A stretch of DNA of 64,000 bases. It comes from Trichopria drosophilae (lineage: Eukaryota > Arthropoda > Insecta > Hymenoptera > Diapriidae). The notes beneath the pieces were generated by a model that worked only from the letters and a program-made list of their open reading frames with translations, was not told the origin of the DNA and made no database searches. The position numbers were made by a program, and so were the translations under genes. Location: assembly GCA_030407085.1 (NCBI GenBank), contig CM059583.1:24836001-24900000 (forward strand). Reading direction: 5' to 3'. Positions within the stretch are counted from its first letter, which is position 1. Each line of letters begins with the position of its first letter. This document shows, in pieces, positions 13,401-28,400 of the stretch.

Positions 13401-16400
13401 TGAGTTAATAGATTAATGTGGTCGAGATGAAAAATAATGTTTTTAAATTTTGTTTTTTATGTACTATAAGGTTCCCGAAAAGTATATCGAGGCCATTAAA
13501 AATACAGAATATAAATCATAAGGATCGCTATAGTTATATATGCAAAGAAAGTATTTTTGTTGAAAGTTGTATCATACCATTATTATTATCGTGCGTACTT
13601 TGATTGCGCGAAAATTTAATTTTACTTCTACAAAAATTTATTACTAATGTCTACAGATAATTGAACATTACAAATCTTTTTTATTACATAATTATATACG
13701 TTCATTTTCGAATATTGAGAATATTAATATATCCCAAACGACTGACTAGTATTTTAATATTTTCATTAAAAAAGTAGTTCTATATAGAGTATCGAAGAAC
13801 AAGAAACGGAGTACGTTTTGCTCAATATTGGCATTAGACTGAAAGGATTACAACTTCATTATTGCATTATAAAGCATTTAACAATAGCATTGGTATTGCA
13901 ACATTTTACGGTCTTGTAATGAAATATTGAAATATTATTATTATTCGGAATACTAAATTTGTTGATATAATATTTTCTGAGCACAAACTTGTCATACTTT
14001 TCTTTACTATCAGTAAGAGTATCATAGTGTAAATCTTACAAATTAAATTCACTTTTTGGATTTCTTCTTCCTCATGAACAACACTGGAAAAAGATAAATA
14101 AAAGTATCTGATCTGGTTATTTGATTTTCTGATTTTTCAAAATTGACAAACTGAAAGAAATTTGAATGATTATCATTATTGTGACAATTAAATTTTGTCT
14201 AACATACTTGAAATTTGAAAGTTGTGCATTGTTTGTATACGAGTTTCTAACCTAAATGTGGATTAGTTGAAAACTATCGATTCGTAATCGAAATGTGGGT
14301 TATTCATTAATTTAGCAGTAGATTTTACTAATAAAAAGAAAACTTACAATTTCGTAAGACAACAAATATTTTATTTTCCTACTTACGTTAGTAGAATCTA
14401 CTTTTCGATTAGTATAATTATATATTCGTAATTTTCACTACTTGTTGGTACTTTTCACTTACTATTTCAGAGTAACCACTTTTCAACTTAAATTAGTATT
14501 TTGTTTTATTAATTCAGATTTAGTAATAACTAATGTTTTTTAATACTTTCTACTTTGTTATCATGTATCGACTACCAAGGAAATATTTGTAAAAAATTAA
14601 TGGAAGGATTTTCCATAATAATTATCATTAACCTCATGTTGTTACGTATACATATGGTACAAAATTCGACGTTAATAACCATATTTAGAATTAACTAGTA
14701 GCTTTTTGACTCAAACTCTGTTTAGTTGACTTGAAAGGACAATTTTGTTTAGACTATTTGTTTATTAACTTTATGATTAGTTTATGGATTATATGTAAAA
14801 AACTGCAGTTATGTTAATAACATTAGTCTGAAACTAACTCAGCTTAACAGATATTTCTGTTCAAAGAATATTTGATAGAACCGAATTGGTCACGAGACGT
14901 ATTCTGGCCACTTTCAACAAAACTAATCTTCTAACGAGTCATTTATTATAATCCTATTCATTTTTGAATTTTTATTCATTCAACAATTGCGCAGTCTTTT
15001 CAAGATATGTCTGAATTTTCTTTAATATTCATAAACTCGTATTACTTCATATCGCAAGTTTTTTTCTTACGTCTCGGAACAGGAAGGGTTACCGGTTTAT
15101 CATCGATGTACAGTATCCGATCTCTTTTACCGTAAGGATGCAATGTACACACGTGAATATTTACATAAATTGATGATGAAATCGATTTAATTAATTACCG
15201 ATAAAACCATGAGTGCAAACTGGTTTTCGACCAGACGGCTACATCTCAATAGAGAAAAGAGGTCTCGATTTTTATATGGTAACTATTGGGTTTTAATCAA
15301 GCGGTCTCAAGATTAAAATTTGTCACATTTTAACTAATTCAATTAGTAGAATGATATTTGACAAACTAATTAGTCTTTTTTATGGCACTTGACTATTTGA
15401 ATTAGAAAAATTATTAGGTATTTGTCATAATGTTACGACTAACTGTTAGTCGCCATTCAATAGATAAATTTATTATTTCTGATAGTGAGATTAAGAATGC
15501 AGTAGGTAACACAAAATCGTCGTTTACACAAGGATCTGATGGCATCCCTTCTATCTTAATAAAAAACTGTTTGACCTCCCTGCTCAATCCATTGTGCTAT
15601 CTCTTTAATGCTTCATTGAACGATGGTGTTTTTCCATCAAAATGGAAAGAAATTTTTATTACCCCCATTTTCAAGAATGGAGATAAAAATAATGTCGAAA
15701 ACTATCGGCCGGTTGCAGTAATTAGTTGCATTCCGAAACTTTTCGACTCTATAGTAGCCAATCGTTTATATGAGGTACTATCGAGTAGTATTATTGAAAA
15801 TCAACATGGTTTCCGCAGAGGAAAGTCGACGGTCACAAACTTAGTATTGTTTTCAGACTTTGTTTCAAATGTTCTAGCTGTAAATTCACAAGTAGATACT
15901 ATATACTTAGACTTTTCAAAAGCCTTTGACGGTATAAACCATAACATCTTGTTGAGTAAATTAAACCATATTGGTTTTCCAGGCTCATTTATGCGTTGGA
16001 TTCAATCTTATTTATGGAATAGATCACAATGTGTAAAAATTAAGAACGGTATTTCACCATCCATTACGGTACCTTCTGGAGTTCCACAAGGATCCCACTT
16101 AGGACCGATTCTTTTCACCTTTTATATTAACGACATAAATAAGTTTATACGGTTTTCAAAGTTCTTGATTTTTGCAGATGATATTAAACTTTTCTCTCAA
16201 ATTTTATCCCCGATGGATGCGTCAAAGTTACAAAAAGATCTGAACTCGATTAGAGAATGGACTGAGCGGAATTGCCTTAAATTAAATGTAGAGAAGTGTA
16301 AATGCTTAAGCTTTGGTCGAGGATCGCAAAAATTTGAATTCGAATATAAGCTGAATGATAAGCAATTAACTAGAGTCACCAAACACATCGATCTTGGCGT

Positions 16401-19400
16401 GGTAGTCCGCGAAGACTTTTCTTTCACCGATCATTTAGCTTATTGCCGTACAAAAGCGCTTAGGATGCTGGGGTTTATACGGAGGACAACTTCGGACTTT
16501 AAAGACCCTCATACTATCTCGTATCTGATACGCTCACTAGTATTACCGCATTTAACTTATGCGTCTCCGATCTGGTCTCCATATACCCAATTAGACATTA
16601 ATATGCTAGAGGGGGTACTTCGAAAGTCCCTCAGGTTCCTTACTTTTAAATCAGGACATCCTATATCGCATCTCGACCACAGCTATAATGCCATTGCCAC
16701 TCAGTTTAAGTTCCCTACTATAAAATCACTACATTCCTATCATGATGTATTGATTGTGTATCGTATTTTAACCTCTTTATCGGATACCAATTTATCTACA
16801 TTATTTCCACACAGAACCAATCCATACTCTATTCGTAATCCTCGTACCATCTCAGAATCTACTCGCAAAAGTGACTACCTATTCTTTTCTCCGGTTCCAC
16901 GACTTAAGCGAGCGTGGAATGCATTAAACAATAATGTTCGCGAAGTTAGTTCATATGTGAGATTCAAAATATTGTCAGCGGATAACTTATTTAGATATTA
17001 TGAATGAATGTGAAAACTAATTAAGCTTCAGTCAACGCTATGTTACTAGTATAGGTATATGTCGTTTTATTGTAATTCTTCTTTTTTGGCGTAAAAAGGT
17101 ATAATTGTATACTTGTTTGTATATTTAAAGGGCAGAAATGCCCGTATATAAATAAATAAATAAATAAATAATTACAATTAGTAGAATCTTTTTACTAATC
17201 AATTAATAGTTGCAGTTTACTATTTCAAGTAGTAATTTTTATAAATTATTTTAGAAATTTATATAAAAGAACATAAAGCAAAGAAAGATATTCCTAATAA
17301 ACGAAAACGAATTAAAATGAATTAAATACGTTTTATTTCGGTTTATTGATCATTTTCTTTGAAATTTTTTATATTGTAATCCGATATATTACGTGAATAG
17401 AACATAAACATAACCTAAAAAACATTGACTGGCAGTTTTTACATGAAAGCACGAACTACAGTGTAATTTCACCGGTACCCAGTAATAGTAATAGTGAAGA
17501 TACACAATGCCACTCATGGACGTGTAAGATTTGTTCTTCTTCTTTCTTTGTAATGACAAAATATACATAATAAAACCCAACGCATTAAAACGACTTTGTC
17601 CAAATTCAAATATTCGGTAATTCATGTGAATGTATTAAATCGATAAACTTTGAATTGGGTTGTGACGTTTCTCAATCCAAATTCCCAAAAAACCGGATTG
17701 GAAACTTCGCGGCTATTGAACATAATCTAGAATCATAATTGACAAAACCGAAGACAATTTCATTACCGACACATGGTTAGTTCCATTATCAGCAGATTTA
17801 TAAAATGCTGTTAAAAAATTACGTTCGATAATATGTATTCAATCGACTCAGAATTGTCTCTACATTTCCTTGAGGGAAAACTGATCCTATTCAGACATAA
17901 AATGGTCCAATCTCTGCTTAATGAATTACTTAAATTCTATGATTTACGTTGCTAACAATTTCAATATTATTATATTTTTATTTACATTTGTTAGTACGTA
18001 GCATGCCTAATTTTCCATTCGAGTCAATACAACAATAGTGTATCTAAAGGTCTTTGAAATTATGATATTGTTCTTAGCATAAAGTGAAAAATATAAAATA
18101 TCTGCAGCTGTGCAGCAATATTCCAAACCTAAAAATTTCCTTGCATTTAATATACTACGACGTTAATTTTAAATTTTCACGCACATCAACTTAGTCTTAT
18201 CATTTTTTAAAGTTTTTTTTTAAAAAACGATATCTAGTAAGGAATTTAAAACTTCAGTCTCATTTATTCGGATTTGTTTAAAAACTGCAAAATGCACCGT
18301 CTAGAAACGATACCGGACTCAGATAGTAATAATTGGTAGGTTTGTAAATAACAAGATTTCTCATAAAATTGTTTTATTACTGGTAAGTGAGTTTATCTTA
18401 AATAGTTATATACATAATAAACTTATTCATTATATTAAATCTCTTTGATAATTTTATTTGACTAATTCATTTAGTACTGCAACATTAAATTACTGATGAA
18501 CCTGACTAGAAATTTATTAAGACCCTGGTCGAGGCCTGACAGCATTGTTACGATCCTGATGAGGACCTTTATAAATTTTTAGTTTACCATCATTATTATT
18601 CTGTTAATTTAATTGGTATTCTATTGTTAACTTACTGGTTGAAATATTAGAGACACAATACCTAATTGAATTAGTAGAATGTGACTAACAATAGTATAAA
18701 AAGTTAATTAAAATAAAGGAATTTTTAAGTCTTCTATACACCGATAGGTAGATATAGTCTCTAGGTATAAATTAAATGCGTTTGGGTTACTTTCTGCAGT
18801 TAAATAAATTGATTACACCTTTTTTACGAAGACACGTTTTTTGGTTAAAAAAAATTTGTATTCATGAGTGGACCACTGGTTCAAATCCCCTTAGAATGGC
18901 TAGAAACAGCAAAAATACAACGAAATTCTAATTTTCATGCAATAATTTATTTCTTTTGAACACTTTTACTATGTGCAATACATGGAGAAAATGTGAATAA
19001 AAGTAAGGTCAACATAAAAAAAAAACTTTGTGAAAAAACCATCGAATCAATCATTCTAATATGTATTCTGGTTTAATACAACACTTAAACGCAACTTTAA
19101 TGACTTATTTAAATTCAAAAACAAAATCTTAAATTACACTCAGAAATTACGCTTCCGAACCATAACCTTTACACTGATAAAAACAAGTGGACCGCTTATG
19201 GATATACAAAAACTGGTCCACTCATGGAAATGGAAGCCGAAATTAAAATGCATGAAATTTTTTCATAGAAATTGAAATATTTGTAAACCCGTCAGATATG
19301 ATGAATTTCAATGTTTAATTTACAAGAAAAAAACAAAACTTACCTTAAAAAAGTAATAATTCTATGTTTTTTAATACTCAATTGAAATGAACGCAAAACT

Positions 19401-22400
19401 TTGACAACGTTTTTCAACAGTACATTTCTACGAGTGTACGAGTTCGAGTACGAGTACGAGTACGTGCTGTACTGAACGCGAAAATGCATGTATTGACTTA
19501 GGGATCTTATTAAAAATAGTTTCACGATAATACGCATCTGTTTCAACCAAAAATTTGATATTTCGTTTTTAGTTTGATGAAAATCAAAAGGGTGGGCCAC
19601 TCATGGAGCCGGGCCGCCCATGGATAAATTCCCCTAACATTTCCTAAACTGCAGATTCTTATTTAATTCAAAGATTTCCCATTAAGTATCTGATTTGAAA
19701 AATCTTCGACTTTGACAAATGTAATCAAAGTTAAGAAACAGCTACCAATACATCGTCCTGGAGATATCGAAAGTATTTGATACCATCATTTCTGTACCAA
19801 TTTAAAAAAAAAAACAAACATAATCAGCACTTGAATAATCGCGTAACATACGTAATCGATCAATTAACCAGGAGCGATCGTCGATAATCGCCGAATTACC
19901 CAGCCGTGTTAATAATCGTCCAGTCTGGATTACGAAATTGCAAAGTTACCGTTTCAGTGTCCTTGCGGCGTTGTATGTACGACGATCTAACAAGAGTCGT
20001 GAAAGGTAACTGGAAGCTGCCAGCGGCTTCCTGAATTGACCGCGATTTTAGTAATTTTTCATGAGCATAGTTACTTCACTCGCATTTACAACCGGTAGGT
20101 GGCACGTGAGCTTCAACGCCTCCAGTAAGTATACATATATGCATGCTCAGGCACGAAAGGAAATCAATGGTTTCCGAAAGAGCCAAGATAATTGCAGCAT
20201 GCGAATTGCTTTTATGGAGAAAGTGATACGTATTAGAGCCTAATTAAATCACTTAGTCTTTAACTACTGATCGCGTTTCAATACCCTTGATAAAAAATAC
20301 ACATTTGCGTAGATATTCTTAAACCTTTGTATTAATTATAGGGAAACTCGTTCGTGGTTTCACATCAAGGACGTATTTTAATCGATAGACCTCGATTAAA
20401 TATTCTGGTAAACATACTAATTTGTTATTAAATGTTTTTTTACAGGGTGCAGTAGTACAAAAGTTTATGGCGACATTGCTGGCAATGATCAAATATCTTG
20501 ATATCGGAATGATAAGTAAGTAAATTACTGGAAATCACATACATTTTCTCTAGAAAATCATAGGATTTGCTCGTTACGACAGGTAGAATATTGACGTCAT
20601 TAGCAATGGTCAAGTTCGCTAGACATGTCACTGACAACAAGGTATGCAAGGGGAACTAAGTCTGAACAGAATCTATATTCTTATGAAACTAGAATAATGA
20701 GAAGGAAAGTAAAAATAATTTGTATCAGACTGAAACCAATAAGGGTCTATCGAACGCCAAGTAAATTGGTTTGATCAAACATCCAAAGGTAAGTGTACTC
20801 TAATGACCAGCGCACTAAATTACTGTAGATTATTTTCCATGTTATTTTTCCGCTTATTTTTACATTTCCCATTGTCCTCACAACAACCAATACAAAAAAA
20901 AAACAAGGGACTAGTAACTTCCTCTGCATCTATGCGAATCTCCAAACACAGAGCAGACATACAATCTGAAGACAAATCTGCAGGGACAGACCTATTGCGT
21001 TGAAATGTGTTAAAGACCACCATGACCTCAAAATCACTGAAATGGTTTAGATGCAAGGAAATTTTGTACCTTGTGAATCGAAAATGAAGGCTGACCTCTT
21101 CAATATCCAATCATTTTCGCTATGCATTTCTAATATTAATAAATAGTTTAAACTATATTTCTTAAACGTATAATGATAAATAATCAAGTTGTGCCATACA
21201 TTAACAAAGTCTGGTTACTTATCTATCGCCTGATCTATTTTAGATCCAACATATTTTACGATACCCAGATTGTATTTTCGAAGCCCTTCACTATCATTGC
21301 AATTCAAACTTGCACTTCTTCGTGTAAATTTTGAAGGCATTTAAATTCCAACATTTATTTTCCTACATCGATGTAATACAAATATTGCTCCCTTCTGGAA
21401 TGAAGCAAATGGAATGACCATTGAGCATCGGCAAATGTAAATTCTTGGTTTCTTCATGTATAAAATTCTGACGACATCCCTACTTACTTATTTGAGAATA
21501 AATTTATTCGCACCAACTATGCGCCATTCTTCACCACGTGCACCTTCTGACTATCAATTACCTATCTGCTGAATTGGGTAATTCAAACATTCAGTTCAGG
21601 TTTCTTCAATGCAATTCTAGAATTCCCTACCATTTCGTTTCAGAACTTTGGTCCACTATTATAGGTCATTGCAAATTTTTACGCAAAGCATTTAACGTTG
21701 ATTACACATGTCTACATGGTTTTTCTTTTTGGATATGGAAGTGGTCTCCGGTGTAATTTTGTTCTCCGAACAGGATCCCTGGTTCTAAAATTGCGTGTTA
21801 CGTCAATATTTTGTGGAAAATAAGGGTAAAAACTCAAAAAAACGTGTCTCCACTTTTCTGAGACACCTGACGTGCTTGAGACTTCAGAATATGCTTAATT
21901 TAAAGGTTGAATCTACAATAAATATATATGCAATTAACAAAGAAAACAGAATTGTATAAAATGCTGGATCCAAAATGTCGAACGCGCAATTAAAAAGTTG
22001 ATCTAAGGTCATCCAATTGAACTCTCCAGAGTTTTTTTATATCGCTGATTACAAATTTGATGTTACTTTTTCAATATGGTTGACAAAATCACCACGTCGG
22101 ATTTTTTTGTGACGTTAAGTCAATCACGTCCAGATTTGAGAAAAGTTGCTGTAAAAACCATAAATCAAACAAGCTATTGATCTAACTGCAGCAATGCTAA
22201 GATTACATCCTGTCCCTCCTGACGTATTAGAAACTTTTGTCTTATATACTTAAATTAAAGCTTGAATTTTACAGTGCAAATTAAAATTTCGAGTGTGTTC
22301 TATACGGATCGTTCAAATCATACCCACCGCCCCGAATCTCTCATGGATGTCGGTGTCGTCTGAATTGGCAGTAGCGTGACTGGAACGCTGCCATACTATT

Positions 22401-25400
22401 TACAATTTGGCTATAGTTTCCGTCTACGCTTTTCATTTTATCCGAAGGTTATCACGTCCAATTCTATTTCAATTATTGTGGAATTCATTTTTAAGCCCCA
22501 CGAGACTTTAATTACTAGTTCTTATTTATTTGTTGAAAAATCGAATGATATATTTTTTAATCATGAAGGTCCAAAACCAACCCTTATTCCCATCGTCTTA
22601 TTTTACTTACAAATGATCACTTGAAATTTCCCTACGGTTTTCAACGCAACGCCCTAAAAAAAGAGGGGGTAGGTTTCGGACCAGCTTTTTGTAAATTGCC
22701 ATAATCGTAGCCTTTTAGGTTTTTAATTAGAAAACGACAAACCGCCTCTATTATTTCGTTGACCACGCAATTGGTTTCAGTCTAGGCAACTTATCGATCG
22801 ATTTGCATTGAAAATTCATGGAATTTCAAAATTCGATTTATTTCCCTTGTTATTACAGCGAGCTGCAAGTCGAAAGATTGCTCGGACTCTCCTATAGTAG
22901 CTTCGAAATCTGTCGACATTTCAATCACCTCTCGAACCCCATTCTCGGAGTCTGGTAGACCTTCACATCGCATTACACACCAAGTCCTCATCAAGAGCGC
23001 CTATCATTGCGATTAATAACAATCGTACAATCTCCTGGAGAACACTTGGAATGCATTCTGGTCGTGCAGCCAACGACCAAGACGCGTGACGACAACTCAC
23101 GCGTTATTGTCGTTGCGTTTCTTACCAGCACGTGCGTGCGTATATCACTTGAGGCTAACTTATACCGGCACGTGAGTGTCGCCGCACGTGTGCAACAATC
23201 CAGAGCCCTTTTTTGTTTAGTACAGACACACGCGTAACAAAGTATGCAAGTACCTACGTCACATATTTATAGGCACTCGCCAGTACTTTTACGGGGGAGA
23301 TCTTGTTGCCTGTTACCCGTTCGCCAATATCTGGCTGAACGTATATTAGAAAATGGACGTTGACGACGACGGCAACGATCGGATAATCGCAAGGCGGAAA
23401 ATTACTTTCCAATGCTTCACGCCGTAACCCAGACTCAAGATCCAAATGGCACACTTTCCGCGCTGCGGATTTCGACGTCGTCTTTTTTTCAGACTTAGGC
23501 GTCGACCTAGTTTTGTCATATGCTTTTAAGGTTGATCCGAAAATTATAACTATTTCAGTTCTGTACTGGAACGCTAGTGACAAATAGAAAGATATGAGTA
23601 ATCCCTATAAAACTTTTAAATTTTACTATACTTTACTGTGTATCGTGGATGCAAATGAATATCGATCAAAAAGATCAAAATCCTTTTTGTTTATTACATC
23701 AGAAAGGTCCTTGTTTGTATTTGAGAATGTTAAACATTTGTTACGAATAAAAACGGACTCAAGTTTTGTCTAGGCACTCTAGACACGTCTGAGTCTAGGA
23801 AGAGGAGCAACCAATGCAAAGTTACATCTGGCTATACACTCTGAGATTTTACATCTGATAGAACATTGCCAATAATTTAACATCTAATGCATCTAATGAT
23901 TTTTCAGTAGTTAACTCGAATGTTAATGTTAAATCTTTATAATTTGATTGCGACTATGGCACTGATAATACTTCGCTATGTAAAGAAGTGTCCACCTCAT
24001 TGAAGCAGGGAAAGTGGGGAGAACTATTCCGCATAGCGTCGCCAGTAATGACGAGGGCCTCCCACTCTTTTCATTCTTATTGCGAATGTTTTGATTTTAT
24101 AAGTTTCTTCATATGTTTATTATTAAATGTCAATTGTTAATATTAATAACAACAATATGATGAAAAATTATTATTTTCCGTAGATCATTTTCTAAACAAA
24201 AATATTATTTCCTCCGTGAGTATTATAGTGCAAGAGAAATGATCTATTCCATTATTAACAATTTTTAGGAAATTAATGTTTCAGAAAACAGGTTTTCTAT
24301 ATTACAGGAGTACTTATTATTCAGAAGCTTTAATGGCTTATGTTGTGTCTGAAGTAAATAATTAAAAACGTCAGGGGGGGGGGGGTTGGGAGGCGTTTGA
24401 CGAGTAGTGGGAAGTGCCCGAAAACGACAGCGCCACTGTGCGGATTAGTTCAGTGAATAGGGCAGTGACCTTTGGCCGCGACATAGTCCAGATTTAGAAG
24501 TGGTTAAGATAAGTGTTTGACACTACAGTTGGTCTAATCTATTTGTATTAGACTTAATTTGCAGAGCTCATGTGTTAGCTGCATCGTGGAATAACTGAAG
24601 GGCCGGATTGAATAACGCCTTCCGCGCTCGGGTCAAGCTGACGTGCCCTGAATGTATGCAATCACCGATAGATCCGGAAAAAAACATTTGCTATTAAAAA
24701 ACATTAAAAAATCATCAACTCCTGCAAAACTGTTCGCGAGGAAGTTGTTGCTAGGGGTTCGAAGTATACATATACCGATTTGTAGGCATTTTCATTCAGT
24801 ACGTACAGAGATTTCGATAATTATATAGTAGGTTATGAATTGCGTCAGCGCGGCTGGGTTTGGGTTCTTAGCCGAAAAAATCTGTAAGCTTCAAATAATG
24901 AAAAGTAATGATCAAATTGACTTTTTTATGTCGAAATGAAGCTTAAGATTACAATGGATACCAAGTTCACCATTACATGAAGATAATTTTTGATTGAATT
25001 TATTACAATTATCACAGAAAGTCATTTTTTCACCTTATCGAACTGAGAAGATGATTTTGTAAATACATCTAGAAACTTACAAGAAAAAAATGTTCATAAG
25101 TTTTATTGCATTAGATATATATCTGTATAGAAATGATTATCCAGTTGATAAAAATATTGTAAATAAAGTTATACTTAAAATTGAACTAGAATCTTTTATT
25201 TTCAATCTACTACTTTCTTGTTAAATTAACAATTTATCATTAGTTTCCTGAATTAAATATAACTAATTTCAACTTTACTTGCGTATTTTTTTTAATGGTA
25301 CGTGGAACTTGTTAAATTAACCAGAAATATATCCTTTTATATCGGAAAGATATTTTTATTGGCAACATAAAATTTATGATAAATAACAGCTCTTCTATAT

Positions 25401-28400
25401 TTTTTATATTTTATTTTTTATTTACACAATTAAACGGGCCATAGAGCCTTTCGACATGAGTTAGTATATTGATCGCCAAATTTTAAAATAATAAATAACA
25501 AAATAGCAAAATTTTACATACAAGATACCATGAACAATAAAGTAGAGAATACTTACAAAACGCGCTCAGAAAAAATCACTTAGTATTTACTAAAACGTCT
25601 TGTTAAAATTACATTATGAAAAGTGCTAGAATTCATGGTTAATTTAACAAGTTACGCGTAATTTAAAAAAATACACAAGTAAAATTGAAATTAGTAATAT
25701 TTAAATCAGGAAACTAAAGATAAATTTTTAATTTAACAACAAAGTAGTAGATTCAAAATAAAATATTCTAGTTGAATTAAAAGTATATACCTTTATTTAC
25801 ATGATTTCTATTAATTGGATAATCATTTCTACATCTAATGCAATATACAACTTTTGAAAATTTGTTCCTTGTAAGTTTCTAGATGTATTTCCAAAATCAT
25901 CTTCATAGTTCGATGAGGTGAAAAAATGACTTTCGGTAATAGTCGCGCTGACGCAATTCATAACCTACTATATAATTATCGAAATCTCTGTACGTACTGA
26001 ATGAAAATGCCTACAAATCGGTATAAGTATACTTCGAACCCCTAGCAACAACTTCCTCGCGGACAGTTTTGCAGGAGTTCATGATTTTTTAATGTTTTTT
26101 AATAGCGAATGTTTTTTTCGGGATCCATCGATGATTGCATACATTCAGGGGCACGTCAGCTTGACCCGAGCGCGGAAGGCGTTATTCAATCCGGCCCTTC
26201 ATACTATGGTGTTCAAAAGATATTCGACGATCTAAGGCGCTCTGAAGTCTTTAGTGACCGTTTAATAAACTCCGACATCTTATTAGCATTACTACAAATG
26301 AAATTAAGATGCACAGCAAAAGAATTGATCATTCATCACTATACCAAGATTGATATGTTTTAACACCGAAATGAGAATTGACTGAATTTCAACACTCCGT
26401 TAAATATATAATTTATAACTATATAAGGCACGATGTTCACGTGCTGATGTTAGAAGGAAGTAATTTGCAATAATAAAACTAGTCTGGAAGGTTGAGTCGA
26501 ATTTATTCTCAGATTCTTAACCTGCAATCCCGAAAATTCACGAATATCTCACATTCTGCCCGAAATCAAAACATGACGGATTCAATATGGCGGACCAAAT
26601 TCGTAAAAAGCTGCTTAACCTACTAATACCTGAATAATTAAAATATTAAAAATTAAACGGCGAATTTGGGCTCTAAACGTTTAATAAAAGCGCTGTTAAT
26701 GTCTTACGACACTAGACTTTTGAGATGTTTTTGGTTATACTTTAGGCTAAAAATGTCATCTTGCACAATTTTCTATCAAATTGTCGTAAAAGAACGCGAA
26801 TTTTACACGATTTTCTTGTAGATAACGACCCAATCTGACCGGTAAAATGATTTCTTGATGCACTAAACTGCTAAAAATGTGTTATTAATATTTGTACTAG
26901 AAAAATATGGCAACATTTTTTACGAAAGTTCCACTTTGAATATCAATACCAAATTTGAAAAATAGATTACGGAAGATCAGCAATTCAGAATTATTTCATA
27001 TTTTCTTCGCTTAGAATAGCCAAAATCAAGCACGCTATATATACTTCAGAGGCCCAAATTAACATTTTTTTACCAATACTTCTTTCAAAATCGAATTTTG
27101 TTCCATCATGAAACATTTTGACCCTCTCTTTGGAGTCGATATTTTGAATTAACCAACATCATATTTGCAATCTTAAATACCAAAAACCCCCGATATTGTC
27201 TACAGAAAATAGTTAAAATATAAAAGAAATTAGCATATTGGATTCGCCTATTTGAATTTTCTACTTCTGACATAACATTCGTAATCAGAGAGTCCAAAAA
27301 TGTCGAATTTGGTCTGCCATATTGAATACGTTGTCTTAAGTTTTTCATCGTCAGCTATTTTCCGAGCAAATAAATTCATGCTGCAAAGGATTAACAATGT
27401 TTTAAACACAAAACTCGATTTTTTTTTAAAAATGGCTCGACGGATTCTTTAAAATTTGGGCTTAAAATATTCATGGAATGCCAAAGAAAGACTTCCATAA
27501 AGAAAATTTCTTTAATTTTGACCAGCAATCGAAAGGTCCCGGCTTCGAGTCCCCGCGCATCGCATCTCTGAAAGATGGATCCTGATTTTGTAATAATTGC
27601 CATCAGAAAAATGGCCAACAAAAAATGGTATCTTACATCTTTAGTTGGTTATAAAGATTCCTAAGAAAAAATTATTAGGAATCATTATTTGTAAAGTACG
27701 CAATTACCTTTATTTATACTTATGCTTAATGTTTTTTTTACTTAGGCAATTTTAAGATGACAGTAGTTTCAATCAGGAATAGTAAATTATGGTGACCGTG
27801 AAAACCTTCGGTTAGAAATGCGGAAGCAGCTACCGGAATCAGTTTCAAATAATGATTTCAGAGAAACCTGAGAAACCTGATATCTACTATGATTACACTC
27901 GTTAGATCGTAAGCTTATACGAAGAAAACTGGATTGTATGAACTACACTAAATATGTAATTGATTAATTTCACGGATGAAAGTGATAACTAAAACTGAGA
28001 ATGATGATCTTGTTCATGAAGATTTTAACAATGACATCAAAATTTATAATTGTAATGATGAAAATGATGTCGACAATGTTGATGATGAAAATCTAGCTGC
28101 ATAACATCAAAAAACGAAATGGGGATGTTTATTGATAAATAATAATCATTACGATAACCAGTAGTTTTATGTTATCCTTTCACGTAATGAAATCGAGTAA
28201 TGTAAAAAAATTATTAAATGCTTGTAATATGAACACAGGTAATTACTGTTCAATGCAGCGCAACAAAGTTTATTGCGTATAGCGACTGGAAAAATCGTAC
28301 GATTATAAAATTGCGTATGACAAACGTGCGTCAATGGCCGTCGACTTTAATCATTGGATAATTTATATGCAACTTAGTCTCGGAAATCTAATTTCACAAA

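Larger units (their letters stand above)
15430..17171 (+). mobile_element. 5'-truncated non-LTR retrotransposon (Jockey/CR1-like LINE)
   Basis: The element consists of the C-terminal two thirds of an ORF2-type frame, a 3' region of about 125 bp, and a tail of AAAT repeats (17149-17171). The apurinic endonuclease part and any ORF1 are missing, as expected from incomplete reverse transcription. A perfect stem GGGCA-GAAA-TGCCC (17130-17143) lies just before the tail. No clear target-site duplication could be read. It is inside the inferred intron on the strand opposite to the host gene. Clade assignment is by motif style only. Confidence 0.88.

Noticed and set aside
22791..23583. Minus frames of 67 and 109 codons in the CpG-rich island
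   Set aside because: Frames are also open on the plus strand, no splice sites or domains were seen, and such frames are expected in low-stop CpG-rich DNA.
26109..26363. 84-codon plus frame
   Set aside because: It begins inside the right arm of the long inverted-repeat element and is a repeat by-product.
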